Assembly: GCF_028743495.1 (NCBI RefSeq)
Contig: NZ_CP117968.1
Reading direction: 5' to 3' (one strand)
Origin: Allobacillus halotolerans
GTDB lineage: Bacteria; Bacillota; Bacilli; Bacillales; Alkalibacillaceae
DNA length: 64,000 nucleotides
Below the pieces are notes generated by a model. It had not been told where the DNA came from and searched no databases. It worked only from the letters and a program-made list of their open reading frames with translations. A program made the position numbers and the translations under genes. This document shows, in pieces, positions 16,199 through 25,614 of the stretch; the stretch's first letter is position 1, and the number at the start of each line of letters is the position of its first letter.

Positions 16199-17137
16199 AT
16201 GAACGCAGGTATTTTAGGAACGGGACATTTTGTTCCCGAGCGAATTTTAACGAATAAAGATTTAGAAAAAATGGTTGATACTTCAGATGAGTGGATTCGT
16301 ACACGTACAGGCATCGAGGAGCGGAGAATTGCACCTGATGAGATCAATACATCAGATATGGCTTATGAAGCGGCCAAGAATGCAATGGAAGAAGCGAAAG
16401 TTAACGCAGATGAAATTGACTTAATTTTAGTGGCGACGGTTACTGGCGACATGGGATTTCCTTCTGTTGCAACGCAAATCCAAGAACGACTCGGTGCTTT
16501 TAAATCAGCAGCTATGGACCTGAGTGCAGCTTGTGCCGGCTTTATGTATGGCATGGTGACAGCAAAGCAGTTCATTGAGTCTGAAACATATAAAAATATT
16601 TTGATTGTTGGTGTTGAAAAGCTATCGAAAATTACGAACTGGGAAGACCGGAACACGTGTGTCCTGTTTGGTGATGGTGCAGGCGCTGTTGTCATGGGTC
16701 CGGTTTCTGATAATCGAGGTGTTTTATCTTTTGAATTAGGAGCCGATGGGCGAGGAATTCCACATTTATATCAAACAGAAGAAGACCTCCTTTATATGAA
16801 TGGACGTGAAGTGTTTAAGTTTGCTGTGCGCCAAATGGGAGAATCAGCTTTGAATGTTGTTGAAAAAATTGGACTAACTAAAAATGATGTAGATTATTTG
16901 ATTCCTCACCAAGCAAATATCCGAATCATGGAAGCGGCAAGAGAAAAGTTAGAAATTCCAAAAGAAAAAATGTCTAAAAAGATTCATAAGTACGGAAACA
17001 CATCTGCAGCATCCATTCCGATCGCTTTGTCTGAAGATGTAAAATCAGGTACGATTAAAGATGGAAACTTAGTCGTATTAGTCGGTTTCGGCGGCGGTTT
17101 GACATGGGGTGCAGTCGCGTTTAGATGGGGAAAATAG
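16199..17137 (+). CDS. fabH: 3-oxoacyl-ACP synthase III
   Basis: A 312-residue beta-ketoacyl-ACP synthase III that condenses an acyl-CoA primer with malonyl-ACP to start fatty-acid synthesis. The Cys112-His-Asn triad is visible in SAACAGF, PHQANIRI and GNTSAAS, and the active-site entry WIRTRTGI is conserved. GAGGAG precedes the ATG. fabF follows after 56 bases with no terminator, an operon as in B. subtilis (fabHA-fabF). A FapR-like site upstream suggests malonyl-CoA control. Confidence 0.95.
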   Translation: MNAGILGTGHFVPERILTNKDLEKMVDTSDEWIRTRTGIEERRIAPDEINTSDMAYEAAKNAMEEAKVNADEIDLILVATVTGDMGFPSVATQIQERLGAFKSAAMDLSAACAGFMYGMVTAKQFIESETYKNILIVGVEKLSKITNWEDRNTCVLFGDGAGAVVMGPVSDNRGVLSFELGADGRGIPHLYQTEEDLLYMNGREVFKFAVRQMGESALNVVEKIGLTKNDVDYLIPHQANIRIMEAAREKLEIPKEKMSKKIHKYGNTSAASIPIALSEDVKSGTIKDGNLVVLVGFGGGLTWGAVAFRWGK

Positions 17138-17193
17138 AATGTTATAGAGTTTTACACAATTCATTTTTATGAAAGAGAAGGGAGTATTATAGC

Positions 17194-18432
17194 ATGACGA
17201 AAAATCGCGTGGTAGTTACGGGGTTAGGTGTCGTTTCACCTGTCGGAAATGATGTATCGACGATGTGGGACCATTTGATTTCCGGCCATGTTGGAATCGG
17301 TGAATTAACTCGAGTAAATGCCGATGATTTTCCAACAAAAATAGCAGCAGAGGTAAAAGATTTCGATCCGAAGAAATATATGGAGAAAAAAGACGCACGC
17401 AAAATGGACTTATTCACCCAGTTCGCTGTCGCTGCGGCAAAAATGGCATTAGATGATGCTGAACTTACGATTGATGACTCCAATGCAGAGCGGACAGGTG
17501 TCTGGATCGGCTCTGGCATTGGTGGAATGTCGACATATGAATCACAATATGAAAAATTTCTTGAAAAAGGACATCGTCGGGTGAGTCCATTCTTTATTCC
17601 GATGATGATTCCTGATATGGCTGCCGGCCAAGTTTCGATCCAGTTTGGTGCAAAAGGGATTAACTCTTGTACAGTGACTGCATGTGCATCTGGAACGAAT
17701 TCCATTGGTGATGCATTTAAAGTGATTCAACGTGGTGATGCTGATGCCATGATTACAGGGGGAACCGAAGCCCCAATGACAAATATGTCCTTCGCTGGAT
17801 TTACGCAAGCAGGTGCTTTATCGAAAAGTGAAGATCCAAAGACAGCCAGCCGCCCATTTGATAAAAATCGAGATGGTTTTGTTATGGGTGAAGGTGCTGG
17901 TATATTAATCCTCGAATCTTTAGAGCACGCTCAAGAGCGTGGAGCGAAAATATATGCTGAGATCTGTGGTTATGGATCTACAGGCGATGCTTACCATGTG
18001 ACCGCCCCAGCACCAGAAGGAGAAGGGGCTGCCCGTGCCATGCAACAAGCAGTGGATGATGCAGATGTCGCAGTCGATTCGGTTGATTACATTAACGCAC
18101 ACGGAACAAGTACAGAATATAATGATCAATATGAAACGAACGCGGTGAAAACTGTTTTCGGTGAGCACGCCTATCAATTAGCCATGAGTTCAACAAAATC
18201 AATGACGGGACATTTACTCGGCGCAGCAGGTGGCTTAGAGGCTATTGTATCGGTCTTATCAATCAAACATAATATCATGCCGCCAACAGTGAATTATGAA
18301 ACGCCTGATGAGAAATGTGATTTGGATTATGTTCCAAATGAAGCGAGAGAAAAAGAAGTGAATGTTGCCATGTCCAATTCATTAGGATTTGGCGGGCATA
18401 ATGCATCATTAGTATTTAAAAAATATAATTAA
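17194..18432 (+). CDS. fabF: 3-oxoacyl-ACP synthase II
   Basis: A 412-residue elongating condensing enzyme. The catalytic Cys lies in TACASGTNS (about residue 164), the two His residues in HGTSTEYND and GHLLGAAGG, and the C-terminal NSLGFGGHN is intact. It elongates acyl-ACP with malonyl-ACP. It is the second gene of the fabH-fabF operon, with GGGAG upstream of the ATG and a strong terminator downstream. Confidence 0.96.
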   Translation: MTKNRVVVTGLGVVSPVGNDVSTMWDHLISGHVGIGELTRVNADDFPTKIAAEVKDFDPKKYMEKKDARKMDLFTQFAVAAAKMALDDAELTIDDSNAERTGVWIGSGIGGMSTYESQYEKFLEKGHRRVSPFFIPMMIPDMAAGQVSIQFGAKGINSCTVTACASGTNSIGDAFKVIQRGDADAMITGGTEAPMTNMSFAGFTQAGALSKSEDPKTASRPFDKNRDGFVMGEGAGILILESLEHAQERGAKIYAEICGYGSTGDAYHVTAPAPEGEGAARAMQQAVDDADVAVDSVDYINAHGTSTEYNDQYETNAVKTVFGEHAYQLAMSSTKSMTGHLLGAAGGLEAIVSVLSIKHNIMPPTVNYETPDEKCDLDYVPNEAREKEVNVAMSNSLGFGGHNASLVFKKYN

Positions 18433-18451
18433 AGTCAACATCTAATCAATG

Positions 18452-18485
18452 AGGACTCTCGATAAATTTCGAGAGTCTTTTTGTT
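18452..18485 (+). terminator. Terminator of fabH-fabF
   Basis: GACTCTCGA (18454-18462) pairs perfectly with TCGAGAGTC (18469-18477), followed by TTTTTG. Confidence 0.9.
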
Positions 18486-18520
18486 TTGCTTTGTTAGGTG
18501 AATGGGGTCATATTTTTTGA

Positions 18521-18645
18521 ATTCAGGCGCATATATTACAGTTTCAGGCTCAAATATCACGAATATGGGCAGATATTTTCATCTGCTGGGCGCATATAGT
18601 TATTTCAAGGGTACATAACTTGAAACTTTGGGTGCATATAGTAAG
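18521..18645. repeat. Degenerate 21-bp repeat array
   Basis: Six degenerate units of 21 (one of 20) bases start at 18521, 18542, 18563, 18583, 18604 and 18625, sharing a core like TTCAGGCGCATATA or TGGGCGCATATAG. No gene fits the interval between fabF and the next gene. The unit resembles the 12.3-kb array in its TTCAGG start and the 61.5-kb array in TGGG..CATATA. Confidence 0.7.
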
Positions 18646-18808
18646 GCTTCGTTTACACTTCATTCAGATCTGCAATGGAATCGGCTGAATGTTGAACATG
18701 AAATAGCATCCTTTTTAGTTATTTCTCGCATCTTCAATTATGTAGATTCAGCATGTACAAAAAACAAATGCATATAATGAAGAAAGGGACAAGCGTGGAG
18801 GTATTCCG

Positions 18809-19015
18809 ATGTGGCAATTAATCGTATTCATGATTGGTTTTGGTTTTACTTGCGTTGGTGGCGTGTCGATTATCGGTTATTTAAATTTTCTCCCTGTCGG
18901 TATGAATCTGACTGATTTTTTTCTATTTATTTATAAACGACCGGAAAGCTATTTACTACCGCTTGGACTTTTGATGCTCATATTTTCCATGTATAAAAAT
19001 CCATTTCAGTCATAA
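18809..19015 (+). CDS. Small membrane protein, 68 residues
   Basis: A 68-residue protein with two hydrophobic helices (about 3-27 and 45-62). GTGGAGG lies upstream of the ATG at a good distance. I do not recognise its function. It precedes yjbA and may be transcribed with it. Confidence 0.6.
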   Translation: MWQLIVFMIGFGFTCVGGVSIIGYLNFLPVGMNLTDFFLFIYKRPESYLLPLGLLMLIFSMYKNPFQS

Positions 19016-19087
19016 ATTTAGAATAAAAATAGTTCACTTGGTCATAATGAGCGTAGGAAGAAGATCTTTAAAAAGTGAGGGGTTTAT

Positions 19088-19846
19088 ATGTTATACGTTC
19101 ATGATATTTGGGTGAATTGGTTTGAAGGTGAAGAAAATGGATACAATGTTTGCCATTTTCACGAGTGGAGAAAAAGTGATTCCATTGAACTTCTTGATCA
19201 GATTCCTGTCATCTATGTCGAGGCAGATCTATTCGATTACATAGAGAATGACTTACAAGATATACCTCGTGATTTATTAGATCTCGTCTTTGAGCGAGCT
19301 TATTTAAAAAAACAACACCAACGTATACCTCTCGATCATGCCTTTATTATGACTGAAGGTGTTCATACGATGGTGATCGATACGCTGGGATATGAAATTC
19401 CAATTCGAAAAAGCCGAATGATTCCCCGTCAGGAACGACTTGTTCTGGAGCTCATCAAAAGCAGAAAGCCCCAGGAGTTTTCCTTTAATGCCAAAAGCCA
19501 AGATAAACAGTATCATATCCTTTCTTTGCAACCACAATACATGCTAGGTTTGACAAGGAAAGAAAGGCAATTGAAACATTTACTTATGTTGATGCTCGAT
19601 CAGCTGAATCAAAGTAAACGAATCGATGAGCTGCGTTATTGGCTCACTGAATGGACACCAGAACAATATGAGTCGATCCAAGAAATGGGTTTTGAGCAAG
19701 GTTTTCATTATTTAGTCGGTGAGATCAAGCAGGGTTGGAGTGAAAAACACGATGAAATTTGTGAAAAGATGGCAAAAGGTCAACCCTTCTTTGAGAAACT
19801 ATGGGAGATGGAACAAAAGAAACAAAACACAATCAAAAGCATCTAA
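19088..19846 (+). CDS. yjbA: DUF3603 protein (YjbA)
   Basis: A 252-residue soluble protein with the YjbA N-terminus MLYVHDIWVNWFEGEENGYN and length. The C-terminal half is strongly helical and charged. Its function is unknown. Position between fabF and trpS is as in B. subtilis, where only the app operon intervenes. Confidence 0.8.
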   Translation: MLYVHDIWVNWFEGEENGYNVCHFHEWRKSDSIELLDQIPVIYVEADLFDYIENDLQDIPRDLLDLVFERAYLKKQHQRIPLDHAFIMTEGVHTMVIDTLGYEIPIRKSRMIPRQERLVLELIKSRKPQEFSFNAKSQDKQYHILSLQPQYMLGLTRKERQLKHLLMLMLDQLNQSKRIDELRYWLTEWTPEQYESIQEMGFEQGFHYLVGEIKQGWSEKHDEICEKMAKGQPFFEKLWEMEQKKQNTIKSI

Positions 19847-19893
19847 TCCCGTAAAATAGGTCAAAATACCTCGGAATATATCACTATCATTAC

Positions 19894-19925
19894 ATTCGAC
19901 AAAATTCGGTAATATTTTGTCGAAT
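19894..19925. promoter_or_regulatory. Perfect 12-bp inverted repeat upstream of the LysM-3D gene
   Basis: ATTCGACAAAAT (19894-19905) and ATTTTGTCGAAT (19914-19925) form a perfect dyad with an 8-base centre. It could end yjbA transcription, but there is no T-run after it, so an operator is equally possible. Confidence 0.5.
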
Positions 19926-19975
19926 TCCTGTTATGTTTGTCATATACACTTAATTCCTGCGTAACCACAAGGTGG

Positions 19976-20023
19976 GTCCTCCTGTGATAACATTGGTTTT
20001 GTCAAAATGATTAGAGGGAGGAC
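19976..20023 (+). promoter_or_regulatory. Possible ribosome-site-sequestering stem
   Basis: GTCCTCC (19976-19982) is complementary to GGAGGAC (20017-20023), which is the ribosome binding site of the LysM-3D gene. The pairing would hide the site in the leader RNA. Confidence 0.4.
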
Positions 20024-20032
20024 ACATCTTTT

Positions 20033-20965
20033 ATGAGAAAAACATTTCTTTCGCTAGCTGGCGGACTAATCATCTCTGGAGCAATTTTCAGTAGTTCAGT
20101 TTCAGCAGAGGAAACTTACCAGGTGAAACAGGGTGATTATCTGAACCAAATAGCAGATAAATTTGATACAACTGTTTCCGACATTATGGAGATAAACAAT
20201 TTAGAGGATACATTGATTATTACGGGTGAAACATTAAAAGTTGATGCCACACGTACAATCGAGGTTGTTAAAGGGGAAACACTATCTCAAATTGCAAAAG
20301 ATTTCGATGTAGAGGTTGAGGATATTAAAGAATGGAACGATCTTGATTCTGATTTAATTCTGATCGGTCAAGAACTAGAATTCGACATTCCACTAGAAAA
20401 GTTCAATGAAAAAGTAGAAGCTAGAGAAGGTGGACAAGCAGTTCAGTCAAGTAACAATGAATCTGCAGCTACACAATCTAGTAATCAACAAAACGCTCAA
20501 TCTAGCAACAAACAGGAACAAAAAACCGAGAAAAAACAAAAACAATCAACAGAACAAACAACAGAGAAACAATCAACAGAAAAACAAGATAAAGTAAAAG
20601 CAACGAATACAGCAAGTCAATCGACTTCATCAAATCAATCATCGAATCAAAGCCAGCAATCTAGTCAGAAAGAGGGTAGAACCCTTACTGTAGAAGCAAC
20701 TGCTTATACGGCTGATTGTGCTGGGTGTTCAGGAGTAACCGCAACAGGTATTGACTTGAACAACAGTCCAAACAAGAAAGTAATTGCTGTTGATCCAAAT
20801 GTCATTCCACTAGGAAGCCGCGTTTATGTTGAAGGCTATGGTGAAGCTATCGCTGGTGACACGGGCGGTGCCATCAACGGTAATATCATCGACCTTCACG
20901 TGCCAACAAAAGCAGAAGCTTACCAGTGGGGTAGAAGAACAGTAGAAGTTACTATTCTTGACTAA
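20033..20965 (+). CDS. Secreted LysM-3D cell-wall protein (YocH-like)
   Basis: The 310-residue precursor has a signal peptide cleaved near SVSA-EE, two LysM domains (about 29-72 and 77-121) that bind peptidoglycan, a long Gln/Ser/Thr/Lys-rich linker (about 135-215) and a C-terminal 3D domain (about 220-310). The three aspartates of the 3D domain are visible in AVDPNVIPLG, AGDTGG and IDLHV. It resembles B. subtilis YocH, a putative wall hydrolase (lytic-transglycosylase-like fold). GGGAGGAC precedes the ATG. It is inserted between yjbA and trpS. Confidence 0.88.
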   Translation: MRKTFLSLAGGLIISGAIFSSSVSAEETYQVKQGDYLNQIADKFDTTVSDIMEINNLEDTLIITGETLKVDATRTIEVVKGETLSQIAKDFDVEVEDIKEWNDLDSDLILIGQELEFDIPLEKFNEKVEAREGGQAVQSSNNESAATQSSNQQNAQSSNKQEQKTEKKQKQSTEQTTEKQSTEKQDKVKATNTASQSTSSNQSSNQSQQSSQKEGRTLTVEATAYTADCAGCSGVTATGIDLNNSPNKKVIAVDPNVIPLGSRVYVEGYGEAIAGDTGGAINGNIIDLHVPTKAEAYQWGRRTVEVTILD

Positions 20966-20999
20966 TTGTACTTTTCATATTCCCGGTTTGGGAACGTAA

Positions 21000-21034
21000 A
21001 AAACAACCGTGATAAAATTTCACGGTTGTTTTTT
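21000..21034 (+). terminator. Terminator of the LysM-3D gene
   Basis: AAACAACCGTG pairs with CACGGTTGTTT and is followed by TTTTT; the A-rich flank allows use by trpS from the other side. Confidence 0.88.
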
Positions 21035-21055
21035 ATTTACTATTAGAGAAAAAAA

Positions 21056-22054
21056 TTATCTTTTAAGATGGACGCGGCCAATTCCCATCGCTTTTTTAGC
21101 TTTCTTAACGGTTTTATTGGCAACTTTTTCTGCTTTTTCCGCCCCACGGTCTAAAATCTCATCCAATTCTTCTGATTCGTACAATTCGTGATATCTTTCT
21201 TGAATTGGTCTTAGGGCGTTTACAACAGTTTCAGCTAGATCTGTCTTGAATTCCCCATACCCTTTTCCTTGGTAAGTAGTAACCAGTTCGTTTACGGATT
21301 GATCTGAAAAAGCGGCATAGATATCGAGTAAGTTTGAAATTCCTGGTTTATTATCTTTATCGTATTCGACGATCCCTTCTGAATCTGTAACAGCACTTTT
21401 GATCTTTTTCTCGACTCGTTTTAAATCATCCAACATATAAATAGAAGCTTTTTGGTTTTCATCTGACTTGCTCATTTTTTTGGTTGGATCTTGTAAAGAC
21501 ATAATACGTGCCCCGACTTCTTGAACGCGGATGTCTGGAATCGTAAAAATGTCATTATAGCGTTTATTGAATCGTTCAGCCAAGTTCCTCGTTAACTCTA
21601 AATGCTGTTTCTGGTCATCACCAACAGGTACAATGTCGGTATTATAAAGCAAGATATCCGCCGCCATTAGTGGTGGATAAGTCAACAAACCAGCTGGAAC
21701 TGATTCTTTTCCGCTTGCCTTGTCTTTAAACTGGGTCATACGTTCCAATTCACCAATCGAAGCAATGGTTTGAAGCATCCAGGAAAGCTCCACATGTGCG
21801 CTCACTTCCGATTGGATAAATAAGGTGGATTGATCAGGATCAATTCCACTAGCAAGATAGAGTGCAGCCAATGAACGAGTTTGTTCACGTAACTTCAAAC
21901 GGTCTTGAGGTACCGTAATCGCATGATAGTCGACAATACAGAAGTAGCTGTCAAAGTCGTATTGAAGCTCGGGAAATTGCTTCATCGCACCGATATAGTT
22001 ACCAATTGTTAATTGACCGGATGGTTGGATTCCTGAAAACAATGTTTGTTGCAT
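21056..22054 (-). CDS. trpS: Tryptophanyl-tRNA synthetase
   Basis: A 332-residue class I aminoacyl-tRNA synthetase. The HIGH-like motif is PSGQLTIGNYIGA and the KMSKS motif is intact (KMSKSDENQ). The start at 22054 (MQQTLFSGIQPSG) is the family's usual N-terminus and has GAAAGG upstream. In B. subtilis trpS is under T-box control, but here the 5' region of about 100 bases shows neither the conserved T-box sequence (AGGGTGG) nor a terminator. Confidence 0.95.
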   Translation of the reverse strand: MQQTLFSGIQPSGQLTIGNYIGAMKQFPELQYDFDSYFCIVDYHAITVPQDRLKLREQTRSLAALYLASGIDPDQSTLFIQSEVSAHVELSWMLQTIASIGELERMTQFKDKASGKESVPAGLLTYPPLMAADILLYNTDIVPVGDDQKQHLELTRNLAERFNKRYNDIFTIPDIRVQEVGARIMSLQDPTKKMSKSDENQKASIYMLDDLKRVEKKIKSAVTDSEGIVEYDKDNKPGISNLLDIYAAFSDQSVNELVTTYQGKGYGEFKTDLAETVVNALRPIQERYHELYESEELDEILDRGAEKAEKVANKTVKKAKKAMGIGRVHLKR

Positions 22055-22102
22055 GGATATCATCCTTTCAAATTTTCTATGTAGGAATTTTTCATTTCTC
22101 AT

Positions 22103-22310
22103 GATGGTTAACGAATCGCCGCTAATGTTATAGGTAAATCATGTGGTTTACTCGTTGATTTTATCATATATTAAAAATTATTTCCTCAACTATTGGGGGC
22201 AGTTAAAACGCTTAAGAGTGGATTGGCGGGACATGCGGCTTTGAAAATAAGGGAGGGATAAACGTATCTACCTAAATCCAGTTCCGGATGATCATCAGAG
22301 GTCAAACGCA
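22103..22310. other. Gene-free stretch between trpS and repeat array 2
   Basis: It contains the trpS promoter region (minus-strand TTGAGG with an AT-rich -10 area, not clear-cut) and no supported gene. Confidence 0.45.
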
Positions 22311-22674
22311 ATTTTTGAGGAGAAGACCACCGTTTTTCGTCGCTATACTTAAATAGAACATTTCTAATCGGGGGTAGCGAATTAATTTGCGGCTCTACCA
22401 TGGAATAGAGCGCTTCTAATCGAGGGTAGCACATTAATTTCCTTCGCTACCATGGAATAGAACGTCTCTAATCGGGGGTAGCGAATTAATTTGCCGCTCT
22501 ACCATGGAATAGAACGCCTCTAATCGGGGGTAGCGAATTAATTTGCCGCTCTACCATGGAATAGAACGCCTCTAATCGGGGGTAGCGCATTAATTTCCTT
22601 CGCTACCATGGAATAGAACGCCTCTAATCGAGGGTAGCGCATTATTTAATCTCGCTATCCCTGATTAGGACAAA
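22311..22674. repeat. 52-bp hairpin repeat array 2
   Basis: Six units start at 22363, 22415, 22467, 22519, 22571 and 22623, exactly 52 bases apart, preceded by one degenerate copy. Each unit has TCTAATCGGGGGTAGCG facing CGCTACCATGGAATAGA, pairing at 13 of 17 positions around an AT-rich loop. The junction sequence TAGAACGCCTCTAATCG is nearly that of array 1 (TAGAACGCTTCTAATCG), so the two arrays are clearly related. Confidence 0.95.
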
Positions 22675-22773
22675 GCCTAATTAAAATGGAACTTTAGCTG
22701 GCTATCAAATTTCTTCCTACCTGAGCGCTGTGGTGTCGGCTTCCTCTGATTCAATATTAAAGTATAAGCACCA

Positions 22774-22800
22774 AAAAGGCACCGACCGAAGTCAGTGCCT
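22774..22800 (-). terminator. Terminator of the DUF378 gene
   Basis: The 20-base core GCACCGACCGAAGTCAGTGC (22779-22798) is identical to the dat terminator at 4941-4960; on the minus strand TTTTT follows. Confidence 0.85.
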
Positions 22801-22932
22801 CTTCATTCGTATGACATTTTTCCATTGATAAGGTTGAAAAGGAATAACTGAATGTGGCTAGACTGTCTTCGCGATCACAAGACATCGTCAAATTGAACGA
22901 ATGCTTTCACATTATACATTCCAGGTTGACAA

Positions 22933-23241
22933 TTAACGTAAATCGAAATCATCATCTGGTCTTTCTTCTTCCAGTGCTGTGAAATCATCTTCTTCACTGA
23001 ATTCTGTTCCATATTGTAATGTCCCTGCCGAAGACGAGGCAGTTTCACTTTCTGAATCAAATAAAATTGATATCGCATAAAGACCACTTAGCCCGACGAG
23101 TGCGTATACAACTCTAGATAGAAGGGAATCTTGCCCACCAAAAAGTGATGCGACTAAGTCAAATTGGAAAAAACCAATTAGGCCCCAGTTGATTGCCCCA
23201 ATAATTACAAGTAATAATGCGATTCGTTTTGCAGTGTTCAC
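22933..23241 (-). CDS. DUF378 membrane protein (YuzA-like)
   Basis: A 102-residue protein starting at GTG 23241, with GGGGGGTG upstream. Residues 5-60 have two membrane helices with the DUF378 motif GAINWGLIGFFQFDLVASLFG (abridged GAINWGLIGFF). The C-terminal 40 residues are acidic and Ser/Glu/Asp-rich, longer than in B. subtilis YuzA. Function unknown. An upstream in-frame extension lacks a ribosome site. Confidence 0.8.
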   Translation of the reverse strand: MNTAKRIALLLVIIGAINWGLIGFFQFDLVASLFGGQDSLLSRVVYALVGLSGLYAISILFDSESETASSSAGTLQYGTEFSEEDDFTALEEERPDDDFDLR

Positions 23242-23566
23242 ATATTCACCCCCCTGATTATAGTTCAGCTGTAAATGATATTTGCTCAAGTATGGGTTTT
23301 CGATCATTCCATAACGTGTAACGTTTCCTGCTCGTCTAAACGTCATCTGTTATTTGATAAACTGGTACATAAAGAATGTTCATCCCTAGCTTGTGCAGTT
23401 GAAAATGATTCATACAAAATCATAAAAAAAGATTGAATGGAGAGGATCAAAGGGAGAGTGAAATGAATAAAAAGCGGAGTGATTTGATGACGCATTCAAG
23501 TATAAACCCGTACGACGATCAAAAATTCAAAATCGTTCGTACGGGGATGTATCAATAACATACTTT
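23242..23566. other. Gap between DUF378 gene and catalase locus
   Basis: Apart from the possible short peptide and the palindrome at about 23509-23546, which may terminate katE, nothing else is seen. Confidence 0.5.
23463..23558 (+). CDS. Possible 31-residue peptide
   Basis: ATG 23463 follows AAAGGGAGAGTGAA, a good ribosome site, and opens 31 codons ending at TAA 23558. The 3' half is made of a strong inverted repeat (CCCGTACGACGAT against ATCGTTCGTACGGG) that may instead be the transcription terminator of the catalase locus on the other strand. Coding is therefore doubtful. Confidence 0.3.
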   Translation: MNKKRSDLMTHSSINPYDDQKFKIVRTGMYQ

Positions 23567-25614
23567 TTAGATTCGGTCATAAAATCGTTGCTGTGCAATC
23601 GCAGATAGGAAATCTTGATTGAAATTTGGATTGTTAGCCGCAAATACGACACCTGATAAGTTATTGTTCTCAAATGCTTGTATATAAGGCTGACCAGTCG
23701 TCGCAACACCAATTGGTTTGTAATGCTTGTAGGCGTTATGCACAAATTCGGAGATATCATTCATGAATTTGGCTTGTTGTTTGGATTCTCCACCTACTAT
23801 GTAGATGGATAAGGACTGGTCGTTAAAAATGTTTTATTCGGCTTTAGTTGCATACCGTTTTTACTTGTCACTGTACCAAGTCGTTCACTAATAATATCGA
23901 CAAATACATCATTCTTCTCTAGAAACTGAATTATATTAGTCACTTCGTTATCATCAAAGCCATTCCCGATTAGTACGCCGACTTTTTGTGTGGCTGCATA
24001 AAATGGCATATTGGCCATACTTAATGATGGATAGCTTGTCGTGACAGGAACATGCGTCCCATCAGGATGTTCAACACCAATATTGTCAGCAACAGTACAA
24101 GCAAGCTCTCGATCCACGTTCACTAATAAGTTGACGTTTTGCTGGCGAACCGATTCACTTTCCACCTTACCTAATTGGTAGCTGAAAGCCTGTATTGTAT
24201 GTTTCTTTTCAACTGGTGTTAAACTATTCCAAAGAATGCGTGGTTGGGTAAAAAAATCATTGAATGATTCACTTCGACCACGAACGACCCGACCATCCAC
24301 TTTCTGAGGATAATGTTCATAACCACCAGCTTCAGGGGGTGTCGTGTATGGTGTATTATTCGCCATTGAATTTTCATGGTAATTTACTTGGTCCACATCG
24401 ATTCGGTAACGCATCGGTCCACGACGTTGGTTATTATGAAACGGACAGACAGGCTTATTGATTGGCAATTCTTGAAAATTCGGCCCGATACGATGAGCTT
24501 GAGCCGTTTGATAGGCGATCAGTCTGCCCTGTAATATCGGGTCACTTGAAAAATCGATTCCTGGAATAACATTTCCTGGATTAAAAGCAGCTTGTTCAGA
24601 TTCCGTATGATAATTATCAATATTTTTATTGAGTGTCAATTTACCGACTAGTTGTACAGGAATGAGTTCTTCCGGCCAAAACTTTGCCGGATCAAGAATA
24701 TCGAAGTCATATTTAAATTCATCTTCTAAAGGGATCAGTTGAACACCTAATTCATATTCTGGATAAAAACCTTTATCAATCGCTTCACGTAAATCTTTTC
24801 GATGAAAATCGGGATCAATTCCACCTAGTTTCATCGCTTCGTCTTGAAGCAAGGAATGCGTTCCAAGCACTGGTTTCCAAACAAAACGGACAAATGTCGC
24901 GACATTTTCTTCATTGACAAACAAATACGTATTGATCGACCAAGATTCCATCATTCGGTAACTTCTGACGATCCCTCGATCTGACATAATCCATTGCACC
25001 ATGTGAAGTGCTTCCGGATTATTCGCTACATAATCCCAAAAGTGATCATGTGCTCCAGTTGCAGTCGGTATATCATCATCCGATTTAGCCTGATACGCAT
25101 GGATAACATCAGGGAACTTCATTGGATCTTGATTGATCAAAACCGGCATAGCAATCGTCGTTAAATCATAGTTTCCTTCTTCTGTATAGAATTTAACTCC
25201 CTTACAGCGTAAGTCTCTTGCGGTATCATAAGAACCTCTTGGCCCTTGGACCGTTGAAAAGCGGACGGTTAAAGGCGTTTTTTTACCTGGTTCATTCAGG
25301 AAGCATGCTTTTGTCACATGCTGCATTGATTGGTAACATTCAAACTCACCGTGTGCGCTGTAACCTCTTGCATGCACAACTCTCTCAGGTTCTTCCTCTT
25401 GCACAAAGTGCGTCATTTTTTCGAAATAATGAACATCTTCATGTAAAGAAGGACCCCGTTCACCTGCTTTTAACGTCTCTGAATCATTGGATATTTTCCT
25501 TCCCTGATTCGTTGTCATAGGCTTACCGGTATTTTGGATGCGATACTGATCAAGTTGCTCTTGTTTTGGGTTCGTTGCACGCTTATTTTGATCTTTTGAT
25601 AAATCTTCACTCAT
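23567..25614 (-). pseudogene. katE: Large-subunit catalase (KatE type), frameshifted near the C-terminus
   Basis: A clade 2 monofunctional haem catalase converting hydrogen peroxide to water and oxygen. The start MSEDLSKDQNKR at 25614 matches B. subtilis KatE. The catalytic His lies in VVHARGYSAHG and the haem Tyr in RLIAYQTAQAH. The core frame stops at 23797 just after TFLTTSPYPST. A second frame from about 23830 continues without a gap as SLSIYIVGGESKQQAKF through to a stop at 23567, the expected end of the DJ-1/PfpI-like C-terminal domain. A one-base shift near the A5/T4 tracts at 23824-23834 explains both. The haem domain is complete, so a shortened enzyme may still work; a sequencing error is also possible. 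Confidence 0.85.

Noticed and set aside
19926..20032. WalR site before the LysM-3D gene
   Set aside because: TGTTAT and TGTCAT are present but with a spacing of three instead of five bases.
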